From: DASUPK01 sp963815665
GTDB lineage: Bacteria; Actinomycetota; Thermoleophilia; Solirubrobacterales; 70-9
DNA: 64,000 nucleotides
Assembly (NCBI GenBank): GCA_963815665.1
Contig: CAWFHN010000018.1
Location: 22,481-86,480 of the forward strand
Direction: 5' to 3'
Of this stretch, positions 17,041-25,292 are shown in pieces (within the stretch, counting starts at the first letter, position 1; every line of letters starts with the position of its first letter). The notes under the pieces are model-generated. The model searched no databases, was not told where the DNA came from, and worked only from the letters and a program-made list of their open reading frames with translations. Made by a program: the position numbers and the translations under genes.

Positions 17041-18303
17041 ATGCGCGCCTTGATGGCCCTCACCGACGAACACCTCGCGGACCTACACCGGCGGGCGCGC
17101 GAGCTCGGCGTGCCGCGATATCGGATGTTGCCTCGCGATGAGCTGATCGAGGCGATCTCGGGGCGGTCGGGAGAGGAAGGGGAGCCCGAGCCTGAGGCCG
17201 AGGCCGAGGACGGGGTCCAGGCGGACGACAAGCCCGAGGCGGACGCCGAACCCGAGCCTGAGACCGAGACCGAGGAGGTCACCGGCGTCCTCGACCGGAT
17301 GCCGCAGGGCTATGGATTTATCCGGCTGAGCGGCCTGAGCGAGACTGAGGGCGACGTCTACGTCTCCGCATCGCAGATCCGCCGCTGCGAGCTGCGCCCG
17401 GGCGACCAGGTGAGCGGCCCCGCTCGGGCGCCGCGCCGAGGGGAGCGCCATCGCGCCCTCGTCCGGATCGAGGCCGTCAACGGGCAGCCCCCAGAGGAGG
17501 AGCGCGGGAACTTCGAGGATCTCACCGCCGCGCCGCCCCACCGGCGCCTGCTCGCGGCCGACGCTCCCGGCGATCCGCTGGTGCGCGCAGTGGATCTGCT
17601 CGGCCCGCTGGCGTTTGGCCAGAGGGTGCTCGTCCTGGCCCAGCCGCGCTCGGGTCGGACCACGCTGCTGCGCGCCCTGGGCGCGGCCATCGCCGACGGG
17701 GGCGCGCATCTCTGTGTGCTGCTCGCGGACGAGCGGCCCGAGGAGGTCCCGCAGTGGGAGCGCGCCCTCCCGCAGGCGGAGATCTTCGCGGCCACCGCCG
17801 ACCAGGAGCCCCGGGATCAGATTCACGCCGCCGAGCTGGCGATGGGACACGCGAAGCGACTCGCCGAGGCCGGCGAGGACGTGGTCGTCCTGATCGACTC
17901 CCTGAGCAGGCTCGCCCGTGGCTATCGCGACCCGGGTCGCGTCAAGAGGATCTTCGGCGCGGGCCGAGAGCTGTCTGAGGAAGGCAGCGGCTCCCTCACC
18001 GTGATCGCGACGGTGCTCGACTCGGACGAGCGCGGGGCGGAGGTCAGGGAGGCGCTGGAGACGACCGAGAACCTGCTGCTGCGGCTCGACGCCGGCCTGG
18101 CCGCCAAGGGCATCGTGCCCGCGCTGGTTGTGGCCGACAGCCGGGCATCCGGGGAGGACGAGCTGCGCGATCCGGAGGAGCTCGAGCGGGCCCGCAAGCT
18201 GCGAGCCGAGCTCTCCGAGCTGGACACCGAAGCCGCCGCCCAGGCCCTCAGCGACCAGATCGTTGCCACCGGGAGCAACGCGGAGATCCTCTCCCGCATG
18301 TAG
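17041..18303 (+). CDS. Divergent Rho-like termination factor paralog
   Basis: 420 residues from ATG 17041 (ATG 17053 is an alternative). A Rho_N-type domain (about 8-40), an acidic Glu/Asp-rich linker (about 44-80), a cold-shock-like RNA-binding domain (about 80-148, containing GVLDRMPQGYGFIR), and a RecA-like ATPase domain are present. In that domain the P-loop reads QPRSGRTT (201-208), with Arg206 where Rho has the catalytic Lys. DERPEEV (230-236) and Walker B VVVLID (281-286) are kept. Compared with Escherichia coli Rho, the Q-loop segment between the SRLARGY motif and the KRIFGAGRE motif is reduced to a few residues, and the R-loop/FKGTGN region (about 325-345) does not match. It is therefore probably not the housekeeping Rho. 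Function unknown. Confidence 0.8.
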   Translation: MRALMALTDEHLADLHRRARELGVPRYRMLPRDELIEAISGRSGEEGEPEPEAEAEDGVQADDKPEADAEPEPETETEEVTGVLDRMPQGYGFIRLSGLSETEGDVYVSASQIRRCELRPGDQVSGPARAPRRGERHRALVRIEAVNGQPPEEERGNFEDLTAAPPHRRLLAADAPGDPLVRAVDLLGPLAFGQRVLVLAQPRSGRTTLLRALGAAIADGGAHLCVLLADERPEEVPQWERALPQAEIFAATADQEPRDQIHAAELAMGHAKRLAEAGEDVVVLIDSLSRLARGYRDPGRVKRIFGAGRELSEEGSGSLTVIATVLDSDERGAEVREALETTENLLLRLDAGLAAKGIVPALVVADSRASGEDELRDPEELERARKLRAELSELDTEAAAQALSDQIVATGSNAEILSRM

Positions 18304-18320
18304 CCCGGCGGAGCTCGCCC

Positions 18321-19646
18321 GTGGCGCCACGCCGTCCACACCTCTCCGACGTCCTTCATCTCCCTCGCCTGCCCGGGGTCCCGGATGTCTTCCACCGGGT
18401 TCGCGTGCCGTCGGACCTCGACTCGGTGACGACGGTCGGCGACGAGGAGGAGCCCGGTGCCGCCGGTCTCGAGGCGGAGACGGTCGAGCACATCTGGGAG
18501 GGGGCGCTTGATCTCTACCGCAGTGGCGTCCACCCGGGCCTGCAGCTCTGCCTGCGCCGCGAGGGAAAGGTGGTCCTGGACCGAGCGGTCGGGCATGCAC
18601 GAGGCAACGGGCCTGCCGACTCCGAGGACACGCCGAAGGTTCCGATGAGCACCGAGACGCCGGCGTGCATCTTCTCGGCCTCGAAGGCGGTCACGGCCAT
18701 GGTCATCCACCTGCTCGACGAGCGCCGGCTGCTCCATATCGGCGACCGGGTCAGCGAGTACATCCCCGAGTACGCCCAAAACGGCAAGGAGGGGACGACC
18801 ATCGCCCACGTGCTGGCGCATCGCGCCGGGGTCGCCTCCATGCCCAAGGACGCGCTCGATCTCGACTCGCTCGACGACTGGGATCGCATCGTCAGGCTGA
18901 TCTGCGAGGCGAAGCCGACCATCCGCCCGGGGCGGCTGCTGGCCTACCACGCGGTCTCAGGCGGATTCATTCTCGGCGAGATCATCCGGCGGGTCACCGG
19001 GGAGACCGTTCGCGACGTGCTGGCGAAGGAGATTCTCGATCCGCTTGGCTTCCGGTGGATGAACTATGGCGTACTGCCGGACGACGTCGACGAGGTCGCG
19101 CTCAGCTACGTCACCGGTCCGCCGCTGTTACCGCCGATCTCGACTCTGGCCACACGGGTGCTCGGCGCGCCGCTCGACGAGGTGGTCGAAGACTCGAACG
19201 ACCCGCGCTTCCTGACCGCGCTGATCCCCTCGGCAAGCACGGTCACGAACGCCAACGAGCTCTCGCGGTTCTTCGAGATCTTCCGCGCGGGCGGGGAGAT
19301 GGACGGCGTCCGCGTCATGACCGAGCGCACGATCCGGCGCGCGCTGACGGAGCAGTCCCATCTCGAGATCGACTTCTCGCTGATCTTCCCGACCCGCTTC
19401 TCATACGGCCTGATGCTCGGGGCGGACTACATCAGCCTCTACGGCCGGGACACCGACCTTGCCTTCGGGCACCTCGGCCTGATCAACATCATGGGCTGGG
19501 CAGACCCGGAGCGGGCGATCTCGGTCGGCCTGATCACCACCGGCAAGGCCATCGTCTATCCCGAGCTGCCGCGCTTCTACGGCCTGATGCAGCGAATCGC
19601 GAGCGAGGTCCCGAAGACCTCGGCGCCGAGCTGGTTGGCCGGCTGA
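18321..19646 (+). CDS. Serine hydrolase, beta-lactamase/EstB family
   Basis: 441 residues from GTG 18321. The SxxK motif FSASK places the nucleophile at about Ser119 with Lys122. A YHAVSGGFILGEI segment supplies the second-motif Tyr, and a late GHLGL stretch matches the third-motif (HxG/KTG-like) position, as in class C beta-lactamase-like esterases and peptidases. No signal peptide is visible, so it is probably cytoplasmic. Such proteins are often esterases or carboxypeptidase relatives and rarely true antibiotic-resistance enzymes. The gene follows the Rho-like gene by 17 nt, and the start is uncertain: the first 50 residues look poorly conserved, and an internal start is possible. Confidence 0.82.
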   Translation: MAPRRPHLSDVLHLPRLPGVPDVFHRVRVPSDLDSVTTVGDEEEPGAAGLEAETVEHIWEGALDLYRSGVHPGLQLCLRREGKVVLDRAVGHARGNGPADSEDTPKVPMSTETPACIFSASKAVTAMVIHLLDERRLLHIGDRVSEYIPEYAQNGKEGTTIAHVLAHRAGVASMPKDALDLDSLDDWDRIVRLICEAKPTIRPGRLLAYHAVSGGFILGEIIRRVTGETVRDVLAKEILDPLGFRWMNYGVLPDDVDEVALSYVTGPPLLPPISTLATRVLGAPLDEVVEDSNDPRFLTALIPSASTVTNANELSRFFEIFRAGGEMDGVRVMTERTIRRALTEQSHLEIDFSLIFPTRFSYGLMLGADYISLYGRDTDLAFGHLGLINIMGWADPERAISVGLITTGKAIVYPELPRFYGLMQRIASEVPKTSAPSWLAG

Positions 19647-19779
19647 CCGCTTCGCCCATAGAGGTGTGATTTCTCGAACCGTTGCTCTGCATGGAAAGCA
19701 GCGGTCTCTCGCGGGATACTGCGTGGGCGATGCCGCAGGAGAGTCTCGAGCCCGCCCGCGCTGAGACGGCGCCTCTTTG

Positions 19780-20706
19780 ATGCGGGCCGCCGGTATCGGC
19801 GAGTTCGGCGGCGCTGTCGGCCTGATCGACCTCCCAGATCCGCGCCCCCTCGCGGATGACGAGGTCTTGATCGAAATCCGGGCCGCAGGCGTCGGCAACT
19901 GGGAGGAGTTCGTCCGGACAGGCGAGTGGGAGGTCGGCCGCGCCGCTCCGATGGCGCTCGGCGTCGAGGCCGCCGGGATCATCACGGCAATCGGAGATTC
20001 CGTCGAGGACTGGGTGCCGGGCGACGAGGTGCTCAGCCACCCCCTCCCGCTGCGGGACCAGGGAGCCTGGGCGCCCATGCTGATCGCATCGGCGACGGTG
20101 CTCGCGCGAAAGCCTGCCGCCCTCTCGTGGGAGGCCGCTGCAGCGTTCCCGGTTCCGGCCCTGACCGCCACGCAGGTGATCGACGGAGCCCTGTCGGTGC
20201 GCCCTGACGACCTGGTCCTCGTCAACGGTGGGAGCGGGGTGACCGGCACACTGCTCGTTGGACTGGCCGCGGTGCGCGGCGCCAAGGTGATCGCGACCGC
20301 AGGACCAGCGAGCCATGAGCGCCTACGCCGGCTGGGAGCGGCTCACGTGCTCGACTATCACGACCCCGACTGGACGGAGCAGGCACGCGCCATTGGCGGC
20401 GGCCTGGGCGTAACCGCCGTCGCGAACGCTGCGCCTGACGGCTCAGCCGACGCGATCGGCACCGTGCGCGACGGCGGTCGCCTTGCGACGATCACCCAGG
20501 ACCCACCGGACGGGCAGCGGGGCATCGAGATCTCGTCGGTGATCGTGGAGCCCGACGGCCGCGCGCTCGGCGAGCTCGCCGAGCTGCTCGCGGCCGGGAA
20601 GCTCGAGGTCTCGATCGCGACGACGTTCCCCCTCGAGGATGCCGCCGCGGCCCTCGCGGCAGCAACCCGGGGCGGCGCCGGCGGAGCGGTCGTGCTTCGC
20701 CCCTAA
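19780..20706 (+). CDS. Zinc-less MDR oxidoreductase (quinone oxidoreductase-like)
   Basis: 308 residues from ATG 19780 (a TTG lies one codon earlier). A GroES-like N-terminal half (MRAAGIGEFGG start; PLALGVEAAG-like segment) is followed by a Rossmann domain with LVNGGSGVTGTLLVGLA and the acidic/basic NADPH-site strand. The zinc-binding cysteines of alcohol dehydrogenases are absent, so this is the NADPH:quinone-oxidoreductase/zeta-crystallin subgroup. Substrate unknown. A 133-nt upstream gap shows no obvious regulator. Its stop overlaps the stop of the convergent NAD(P)-binding gene (20703-20706), so neither gene has room for its own terminator. Confidence 0.88.
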   Translation: MRAAGIGEFGGAVGLIDLPDPRPLADDEVLIEIRAAGVGNWEEFVRTGEWEVGRAAPMALGVEAAGIITAIGDSVEDWVPGDEVLSHPLPLRDQGAWAPMLIASATVLARKPAALSWEAAAAFPVPALTATQVIDGALSVRPDDLVLVNGGSGVTGTLLVGLAAVRGAKVIATAGPASHERLRRLGAAHVLDYHDPDWTEQARAIGGGLGVTAVANAAPDGSADAIGTVRDGGRLATITQDPPDGQRGIEISSVIVEPDGRALGELAELLAAGKLEVSIATTFPLEDAAAALAAATRGGAGGAVVLRP

Positions 20707-21455
20707 CGGAGGTCGCCGCGACCCAGCCAGTCCTTGAAGCGGATCTCGCCGAGGTGCACGGCTTTGGTCGGAACCAGACTGCCTTCCTGCAGCTCTGCGC
20801 CAAAGTAGCGCGCCTTCGGGTCAGCGACGACCGTGCGCGTATCGCCCTTCGCCATCAAGGCTTGCTGGATGAACTCGTCGAAGCGAAATTGCTCCGGGCC
20901 GGCGATCTCGATAACTCCGTCGGCGGGGGCCCTCTGGCTGATCTCGCACACCGCAGCAGCAACGTCGTCGGCCGCCATCGGCTGGAACAGAACGTTGGGC
21001 AGGCGGACCACCTCACCGTCCGTGGCGTCATCCGCTATTGCCATCGCGAACTCGAAGAACTGCGTCGCATGGACGATTGAGAAGGGGATCGAGGAATCAA
21101 AGATCAGCTTCTCCTGGGCGGCCTTCGCCCGGAGGTATCCGCTTTCCTCGAGGTCCCCCGCGCCGACAACTGAGAGCGCGACATGGTGGCGAACACCGGC
21201 GTCGCCCTCTGCCGCCAGCAGGTTGGTGGTGGAGCTCGTGAAGAACTCCATCGCGGCCGCGTCCTCGAAAGACGGGGAGTTGGAGAGGTCGATCACCACC
21301 TCAGCACCCTCGAGGACCTCGGCGAGCCCCTCGCCGGTCAGTGTGTTGACACCGGTGTCCGGTGAGGCGGCGATGGCCTCCTTGTTCGCCTCCTGGAGGC
21401 AGGACACGACCTTCGAACCGATCAGGCCCGTTCCGCCAATGACAACCGTTTTCAT
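20703..21455 (-). CDS. NmrA/atypical SDR family NAD(P)-binding protein
   Basis: 250 residues from ATG 21455, chosen because it begins MKTVVIGGTGLIGSKVV, a Rossmann GxxGxxG start, and has an AAAGGA ribosome binding site 6 nt upstream; a longer open frame upstream lacks family similarity. The remainder (VVIDLSNSPSFEDAAAMEFF, then a YLRAKAAQEKLI segment) fits NmrA-like atypical short-chain dehydrogenases, which lack the classic YxxxK pair in strict form and often act as NADP-sensing or epimerase-like proteins. It is transcribed toward the MDR oxidoreductase and away from the OsmC gene; the 147-nt divergent gap should hold both promoters. Confidence 0.85.
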   Translation of the reverse strand: MKTVVIGGTGLIGSKVVSCLQEANKEAIAASPDTGVNTLTGEGLAEVLEGAEVVIDLSNSPSFEDAAAMEFFTSSTTNLLAAEGDAGVRHHVALSVVGAGDLEESGYLRAKAAQEKLIFDSSIPFSIVHATQFFEFAMAIADDATDGEVVRLPNVLFQPMAADDVAAAVCEISQRAPADGVIEIAGPEQFRFDEFIQQALMAKGDTRTVVADPKARYFGAELQEGSLVPTKAVHLGEIRFKDWLGRGDLR

Positions 21456-21602
21456 GACGTTCCTTTCGCTTGGCTGCTTCGACCGACGCCGCTCGAAGTG
21501 GTCTGCTGAGGAGTAGATTCTCCACCCGTTCCCCCGAAATCGTTGAGGTGCCGGGAACATGTTGCGACCGTTCGGCGTGCCGGCCTTGCGAAGGAGGAGA
21601 AG

Positions 21603-22073
21603 ATGAGCGGTGACACAGCAGCCGGGCTAGGGGATACGGGCCGGGCGGTCAGACGGGCAACTGTCTCTTGGCTGACCCAGCCACCGCGGGGTCTTGCCCG
21701 GGTCCGGGTTGGGAGCGCCGCGTTTTCGGCGGTGCCCCTCGACTTCTCCGGCGAGGCTCCGGATCCCGAGGTCACCAGCCCGGGTGAGCTCCTAACCGCT
21801 GCGCACTGCGGGGCCCTTGCATTGGTCCTGGCTCGAATCCTGGAGCGCAACGGGACACAGGCCCGCGAGCTGACCGTCGACGGCACCTATACGTTCGAGG
21901 GCGACTGGTACTCGGTCACCGATCGGAGCCTCGAGGTCCGAGGACGCGTCGAAGGGAGCAGCCCCGATGCATTCGAGCAGGCGGCCCATGACGCGCTCGA
22001 GCAGTGCGCGGATTCGCTCGGCTTGGCTGGCGCCGATCGCGTGCGGCTCACGACGAAGTTGCTCTCGGCGTAG
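21603..22073 (+). CDS. OsmC family peroxiredoxin-like protein
   Basis: 156 residues from ATG 21603, preceded by a strong GGAGGAG site. The OsmC fold is visible: an N-terminal beta part (VRVGSAAFSAVPLDFSGEAP), then SPGELLTAAHCGALALVLARIL with the first reactive cysteine in the central helix, a strand set (LTVDGTYTFEGDWYSVTDRSLEV), and a second cysteine in HDALEQCADSLG. Known: OsmC/Ohr proteins reduce organic hydroperoxides with a two-cysteine site. The divergent SDR-like neighbour and the two MDR/SDR oxidoreductases nearby would suit a redox-stress locus, but that link is only positional. Confidence 0.88.
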   Translation: MSGDTAAGLGDTGRAVRRATVSWLTQPPRGLARVRVGSAAFSAVPLDFSGEAPDPEVTSPGELLTAAHCGALALVLARILERNGTQARELTVDGTYTFEGDWYSVTDRSLEVRGRVEGSSPDAFEQAAHDALEQCADSLGLAGADRVRLTTKLLSA

Positions 22074-22086
22074 GCTGGAGACGCCC

Positions 22087-22770
22087 ATGGCCCGATGGCT
22101 GAAGAGCTCTGCCGATGCAGCCGGGGGCGTCGGACCGGTTGACGGCCTCAAGGCCGCCGACCTGGTGGATGCCATGGGGCGTCTCCACCGCCACCGCTGC
22201 CACATCCTCGATCTCGTCAGTCCCACACCTGGACGCGTGCTCTTCGGTCCCGCGGTGACCATCTCTTACTTCCCTAGCTGCTCTGCGGGGCTCAACCCCG
22301 AGCGCTACAACCTCCAGAACCTCTTCTACCAGGCCGTCGGCGATGACCCTGAGGGGAAGGTCCTGGTCCTGGCAAGCAACGGCTACACCGACGTGTCGAT
22401 GGGGGGTGGCACGAAGTTGTCGCGCCTGCAGAACCACGGCTGCGCGGGTGTCCTCACCGATGGCCGGTTGCGCGACTTCGACGAGCTCGCGACATACGAC
22501 TTCGCCGCCTATTGCGCCGGCGAGGCCACCAAGTGGGGCGGAGGGGAGATCACCCCGTTCGAGGCCAACGTACCGGTGGTCGTCTCCGGTGTCGGGGTGA
22601 TGCCGGGCTTCTACGTGTTCGCCGACAACTCCGGAGCGGTGGTGATCCCGGATGCCCAGGTCCAGAACGTGATTGAGGGCGCCCGAGCGGTCGAGGCCGA
22701 GGACCACGGCGACCTCTCCGAGATCCGCAAGGAGCAACCCCCGCCCTCCTCGAGAGGGAGACCCGAATGA
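22087..22770 (+). CDS. RraA family protein (aldolase/RNase-E-regulator-like fold)
   Basis: 227 residues from ATG 22087, 13 nt after the OsmC gene and therefore likely co-transcribed. The conserved RraA/HMG-aldolase core GVLTDGRLRDFDEL (D-G-x-x-R-D, metal and substrate contacts) is present, preceded by KVLVLASNGYTDVSMGGGTKLSRLQNHGC. The family includes 4-hydroxy-4-methyl-2-oxoglutarate aldolases, oxaloacetate decarboxylases and the Escherichia coli RNase E inhibitor; which applies here cannot be decided. The N-terminus (about 60 residues) is longer than in short RraA proteins. The C-terminus ends in a proline-rich tail. Confidence 0.85.
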   Translation: MARWLKSSADAAGGVGPVDGLKAADLVDAMGRLHRHRCHILDLVSPTPGRVLFGPAVTISYFPSCSAGLNPERYNLQNLFYQAVGDDPEGKVLVLASNGYTDVSMGGGTKLSRLQNHGCAGVLTDGRLRDFDELATYDFAAYCAGEATKWGGGEITPFEANVPVVVSGVGVMPGFYVFADNSGAVVIPDAQVQNVIEGARAVEAEDHGDLSEIRKEQPPPSSRGRPE

Positions 22771-22826
22771 TGACCCGCCGGAGCCACTCGCCCGGACTCC
22801 CCTTGCCAACTCAAACCACTTCGATA

Positions 22827-22852
22827 GGGTCGGGTTGACTGTCACCCGACCC
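22827..22852 (+). repeat. Perfect 9-bp inverted repeat before the alpha/beta hydrolase
   Basis: GGGTCGGGT (22827-22835) and ACCCGACCC (22844-22852) are perfect complements around an 8-nt spacer. A candidate promoter (TTGCCA at 22803-22808, 16-nt spacer, TAGGGT at 22825-22830) ends inside the left arm, so the repeat could be an operator or a 5'-leader hairpin. It lies 14 nt before the GTG start. Confidence 0.5.
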
Positions 22853-22866
22853 GAGGGGAGCTCGTA

Positions 22867-23712
22867 GTGGGGTCAATTTCCGAGCGTGAGAACCAGGAGA
22901 TCGCTGCTGCCAACAAGTCTGGGAGCACGCCGGTTGTGTTCATTCACGGCCTCTGGGTCCTGCCGAGCAGCTGGGATCGCTGGGCCGACTTCTTCAAGGA
23001 AGCCGGCTACGCACCGCTGACGCCCGACTGGCCCGACGATCCCGAGACCGTCGAGGAAGCCCGGGCCAATCCGGACGTCCTGGCAAGGAAGACACTCGGA
23101 CAAGTCGCAGACCACACGACCGAGGTGATCGAGGCGCTCGACCGGAAGCCCGTTGTAATGGGTCACTCGACCGGTGGGTTGCTGGCGCAGATCATCGCCG
23201 GCCGCGGCCTCTCCGCCGCGACGGTGGCGATCGATCCAGGTCCGTTCCGCGGAGTGCTGCCGCTACCTGTATCCACCCTGCGCGTATCAGCACCGGTTCT
23301 GAAGAACCCGCGAAACCGCAAGCGGGCGATCACGCTGACCTTCGACCAGTTCAGGTACGGCTGGACGAATGCAATCGAGTCGGATGACGAGGCGAGGCGG
23401 CTCTACGACGAGTTCCACGTGGCCGCCCCGGCGGTCGCCCTGATGCAGATGGCGAACGCCAACGTGAACCCGTGGACCGAGGCGAAGGTCAACACGAAGA
23501 ACCCGAACCGCGGGCCGCTCCTGATCATCGACGGCGAGAAGGACCACACGGTTCCGTGGGCGATCGCGCATGCCGCCTATAAGAGGCAGAAGCGCAACCC
23601 GGGCGTCACCGAGATCAAGGCGATCCCGAACCGGGGGCACTCGCTGACGATCGACAACGGCTGGCAGGAGGTCGCCCAGACGGCGCTCGACTTCGTCAGG
23701 AGGTTCGTCTGA
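22867..23712 (+). CDS. Alpha/beta hydrolase
   Basis: 281 residues from GTG 22867 with a GGGGAG site upstream. The fold is clear: VVFIHGLW oxyanion region (about residues 23-30), nucleophile elbow VVMGHSTGGLL with Ser101, acid strand LIIDGEKDHTVPW, and a late NRGHSL histidine. No signal peptide, so cytoplasmic. The PLTPDWPDDPETVEEARANP cap-side stretch resembles the non-heme haloperoxidase/esterase-like group found in actinobacteria; the substrate is unknown. It overlaps the following small gene by one base, so the two are probably co-translated. A promoter with an inverted repeat lies just upstream. Confidence 0.88.
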   Translation: MGSISERENQEIAAANKSGSTPVVFIHGLWVLPSSWDRWADFFKEAGYAPLTPDWPDDPETVEEARANPDVLARKTLGQVADHTTEVIEALDRKPVVMGHSTGGLLAQIIAGRGLSAATVAIDPGPFRGVLPLPVSTLRVSAPVLKNPRNRKRAITLTFDQFRYGWTNAIESDDEARRLYDEFHVAAPAVALMQMANANVNPWTEAKVNTKNPNRGPLLIIDGEKDHTVPWAIAHAAYKRQKRNPGVTEIKAIPNRGHSLTIDNGWQEVAQTALDFVRRFV

Positions 23713-24029
23713 TGGCGGCGGCGACACTAGTCATGTGGTTTCAGCTGCGCTCGCCCGAGCTAGCCGAGGAGTTCGAGCGTCTGATGGCCAACGATCGGGA
23801 CATCGTTCGTAGCTCGCTGGACACGATGTCGGATTACCGATTGACGCGGCCGATGGATGTGCCCGGACAGGCGGGTGGGGGTGACGCCGCCGATTACGTG
23901 CTGGTGGCGGAAATCACCAACGTCGAGCACTGGGAGCCACAGGCCGAGGAACGGACCCAGGAGTTGGCTGATGATCTGGCGCATCTGGTCTCCAGTCGGA
24001 AGTACCTCGTCCTCGAACGCGTCCTTTGA
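23712..24029 (+). CDS. Small alpha+beta protein, possible dimeric ferredoxin-like fold
   Basis: 105 residues; the ATG shares its first base with the hydrolase stop. The protein has the alternating strand-helix layout of Dabb/antibiotic-monooxygenase-like small proteins (MWFQLRSPELAEEFERLM at the start, VLVAEITNVEHWE in the middle, a C-terminal VLERVL strand), but no signature residues are visible, so the fold is a guess. No signal peptide or cysteine. Co-translation with the alpha/beta hydrolase suggests a shared pathway. It converges on the TMEM175-like gene with a 36-nt gap. Confidence 0.6.
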   Translation: MAAATLVMWFQLRSPELAEEFERLMANDRDIVRSSLDTMSDYRLTRPMDVPGQAGGGDAADYVLVAEITNVEHWEPQAEERTQELADDLAHLVSSRKYLVLERVL

Positions 24030-24065
24030 CACCAAGGTTTCGGCTGACGGGCGTAGCTCGGCCGG

Positions 24066-24662
24066 TTACTCGCCGGGCCCGGCGGGGGCCATGGCCACAT
24101 TGCGCTCGACGCGGCGGTCGGGCACCAGCCAGATCAGTGCGACGGCGACATAGATCGCCAGACCGATCCACCGATTGGCGAAGGTCAGGGCGATTCCGAG
24201 GCAGTAGAGGACCGGTGAGATCTTGCCCTTGATATCTGAGCCAATGGCAACGCGGAGCTGTGACTCGTCGCCTTCTGCGCGGAGCAGCGCCGTCTGCAGG
24301 ATCAAGAACGCAATCGAAGCAGCCAGCAGAACGATCCCGTAGAAGGCGGTCGGCACGGGCGGAAACCGGTGCTCGCTCATCCACGCGGTGCTGAACGGGA
24401 TGAGAGAGAGCCAAAAGAGCAGGTGCAGGTTGGCCCACAGCACCGCGCCGCTTACCCGAGAAACCGCCGCCATCATGTGATGGTGGTTGTTCCAATAGAT
24501 CCCCAGGTAGACGAAGCTGAGCACATAGGTCAGGAGTGCCGGCACCTCGTGCCTCAGCGCATCCCACGAAGTGCCGTCCGGGGTGTGCAGTTCGAGCACC
24601 ATGATCGTGATCAGAATCGCGATGACGCCGTCGCTGAAGGTCTCCAGCCGTCCCTTAGACAC
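24066..24662 (-). CDS. TMEM175/DUF1211 family potassium channel-like protein
   Basis: 198 residues. The N-terminus RLETFSDGVIAILITIMVLEL carries the family FSDG motif (residues 9-12) in the first transmembrane helix, followed by five more hydrophobic segments, which is the single six-helix repeat of bacterial TMEM175. Conserved Asn/His-rich YWNNHHHM lies at the start of the third helix. Known: bacterial TMEM175 proteins are tetrameric potassium channels lacking the classical P-loop filter. No adjacent partner. Start ATG 24662 fits the motif; the gene is separate from its neighbours on both sides. Confidence 0.9.
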   Translation of the reverse strand: MSKGRLETFSDGVIAILITIMVLELHTPDGTSWDALRHEVPALLTYVLSFVYLGIYWNNHHHMMAAVSRVSGAVLWANLHLLFWLSLIPFSTAWMSEHRFPPVPTAFYGIVLLAASIAFLILQTALLRAEGDESQLRVAIGSDIKGKISPVLYCLGIALTFANRWIGLAIYVAVALIWLVPDRRVERNVAMAPAGPGE

Positions 24663-24699
24663 TGAAGCAGCCTAGCCGCGAGCGGTGAGGGGGGCCCCG

Positions 24700-25176
24700 C
24701 TAGGCGCGGTCGCGGCCGCCGTAGGCGATCGCGCCCCAGGACGGCTCCGCGGAGAGCTCGATCAGCTCGGAGTCGCGGTCAGGCTGGACGTAGCCGAAGG
24801 TCTGCGTCGACTCGTCGAAGACGATGTCGAGCTCTCCCTCCTTGACGCGCTGGTCGAGCCAGGCGCCGCGGAAGACGAGGCGGCGAAGCCAGTGGACGAG
24901 GCTCTTGTTGGAGGGCCCGACTAGCTCGTCCCAGTTCTCGTTGACGTGCCCGCCGAGGGGGGAGCAAGGCTCCCGGATCTCGCCGTTCACCGCCAGCTCG
25001 AGCAGGTCCTCCAGCTCGTGCTCGTCGAGTCCCTGTCGGACGAAGTCGAGCTTGACCGCCGCCTGCTCCACGCGCTGGGCGAAGTCCCGCTCGTTGAAGG
25101 AGAAGCGGAGCTCTCCGTACTCGAGCACGTAGTCGGCGCCCGATTCGTAATTTCCTCTGCGTGCGGTCTCGTCCAC
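24700..25176 (-). CDS. Hypothetical soluble protein
   Basis: 158 residues from GTG 25176; the frame stays open to 25251, but the extra codons have poor GC3 and no Shine-Dalgarno, and GTG 25128 is another possible start. The protein is acidic and mixed alpha/beta, with a segment LRFSFNERDFAQRVEQAAVK, a WLRRLVFRGAWLDQRVKEGELD helix-like stretch and a C-terminal SAEPSWGAIAYGG. I recognise no family. No signal peptide or membrane helix. It lies about 115 nt downstream of tag on the same strand and may be co-transcribed with it. The stop abuts the start region of the divergently read upstream area; nothing else is seen there. Confidence 0.6.
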   Translation of the reverse strand: MDETARRGNYESGADYVLEYGELRFSFNERDFAQRVEQAAVKLDFVRQGLDEHELEDLLELAVNGEIREPCSPLGGHVNENWDELVGPSNKSLVHWLRRLVFRGAWLDQRVKEGELDIVFDESTQTFGYVQPDRDSELIELSAEPSWGAIAYGGRDRA

Positions 25177-25292
25177 GGCGTTGCTGCATCTTTGCGGATG
25201 AGGGAGGTCGTCGCCACTCTTTCGGCTGCCCTGAACGGCCGGTTGCAGCAAAAGGGAACCCGCAGTCCGCGTCGACGTCTGCTAGCGCCTCA

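Noticed and set aside
18321..19646. Antibiotic-resistance beta-lactamase
   Set aside because: No signal peptide and only loose third-motif similarity; the sequence fits the broad EstB-like serine hydrolase group.
20703..20706. Overlapping convergent stops as a sign of a shared terminator or gene fusion
   Set aside because: The overlap is only a coincidence of two stop codons; no hairpin is present and both proteins are complete.
25177..25251. TTG 25251 as start of the hypothetical gene downstream of tag
   Set aside because: The first 25 codons have low GC at third positions and no ribosome binding site; coding character begins near GTG 25176.
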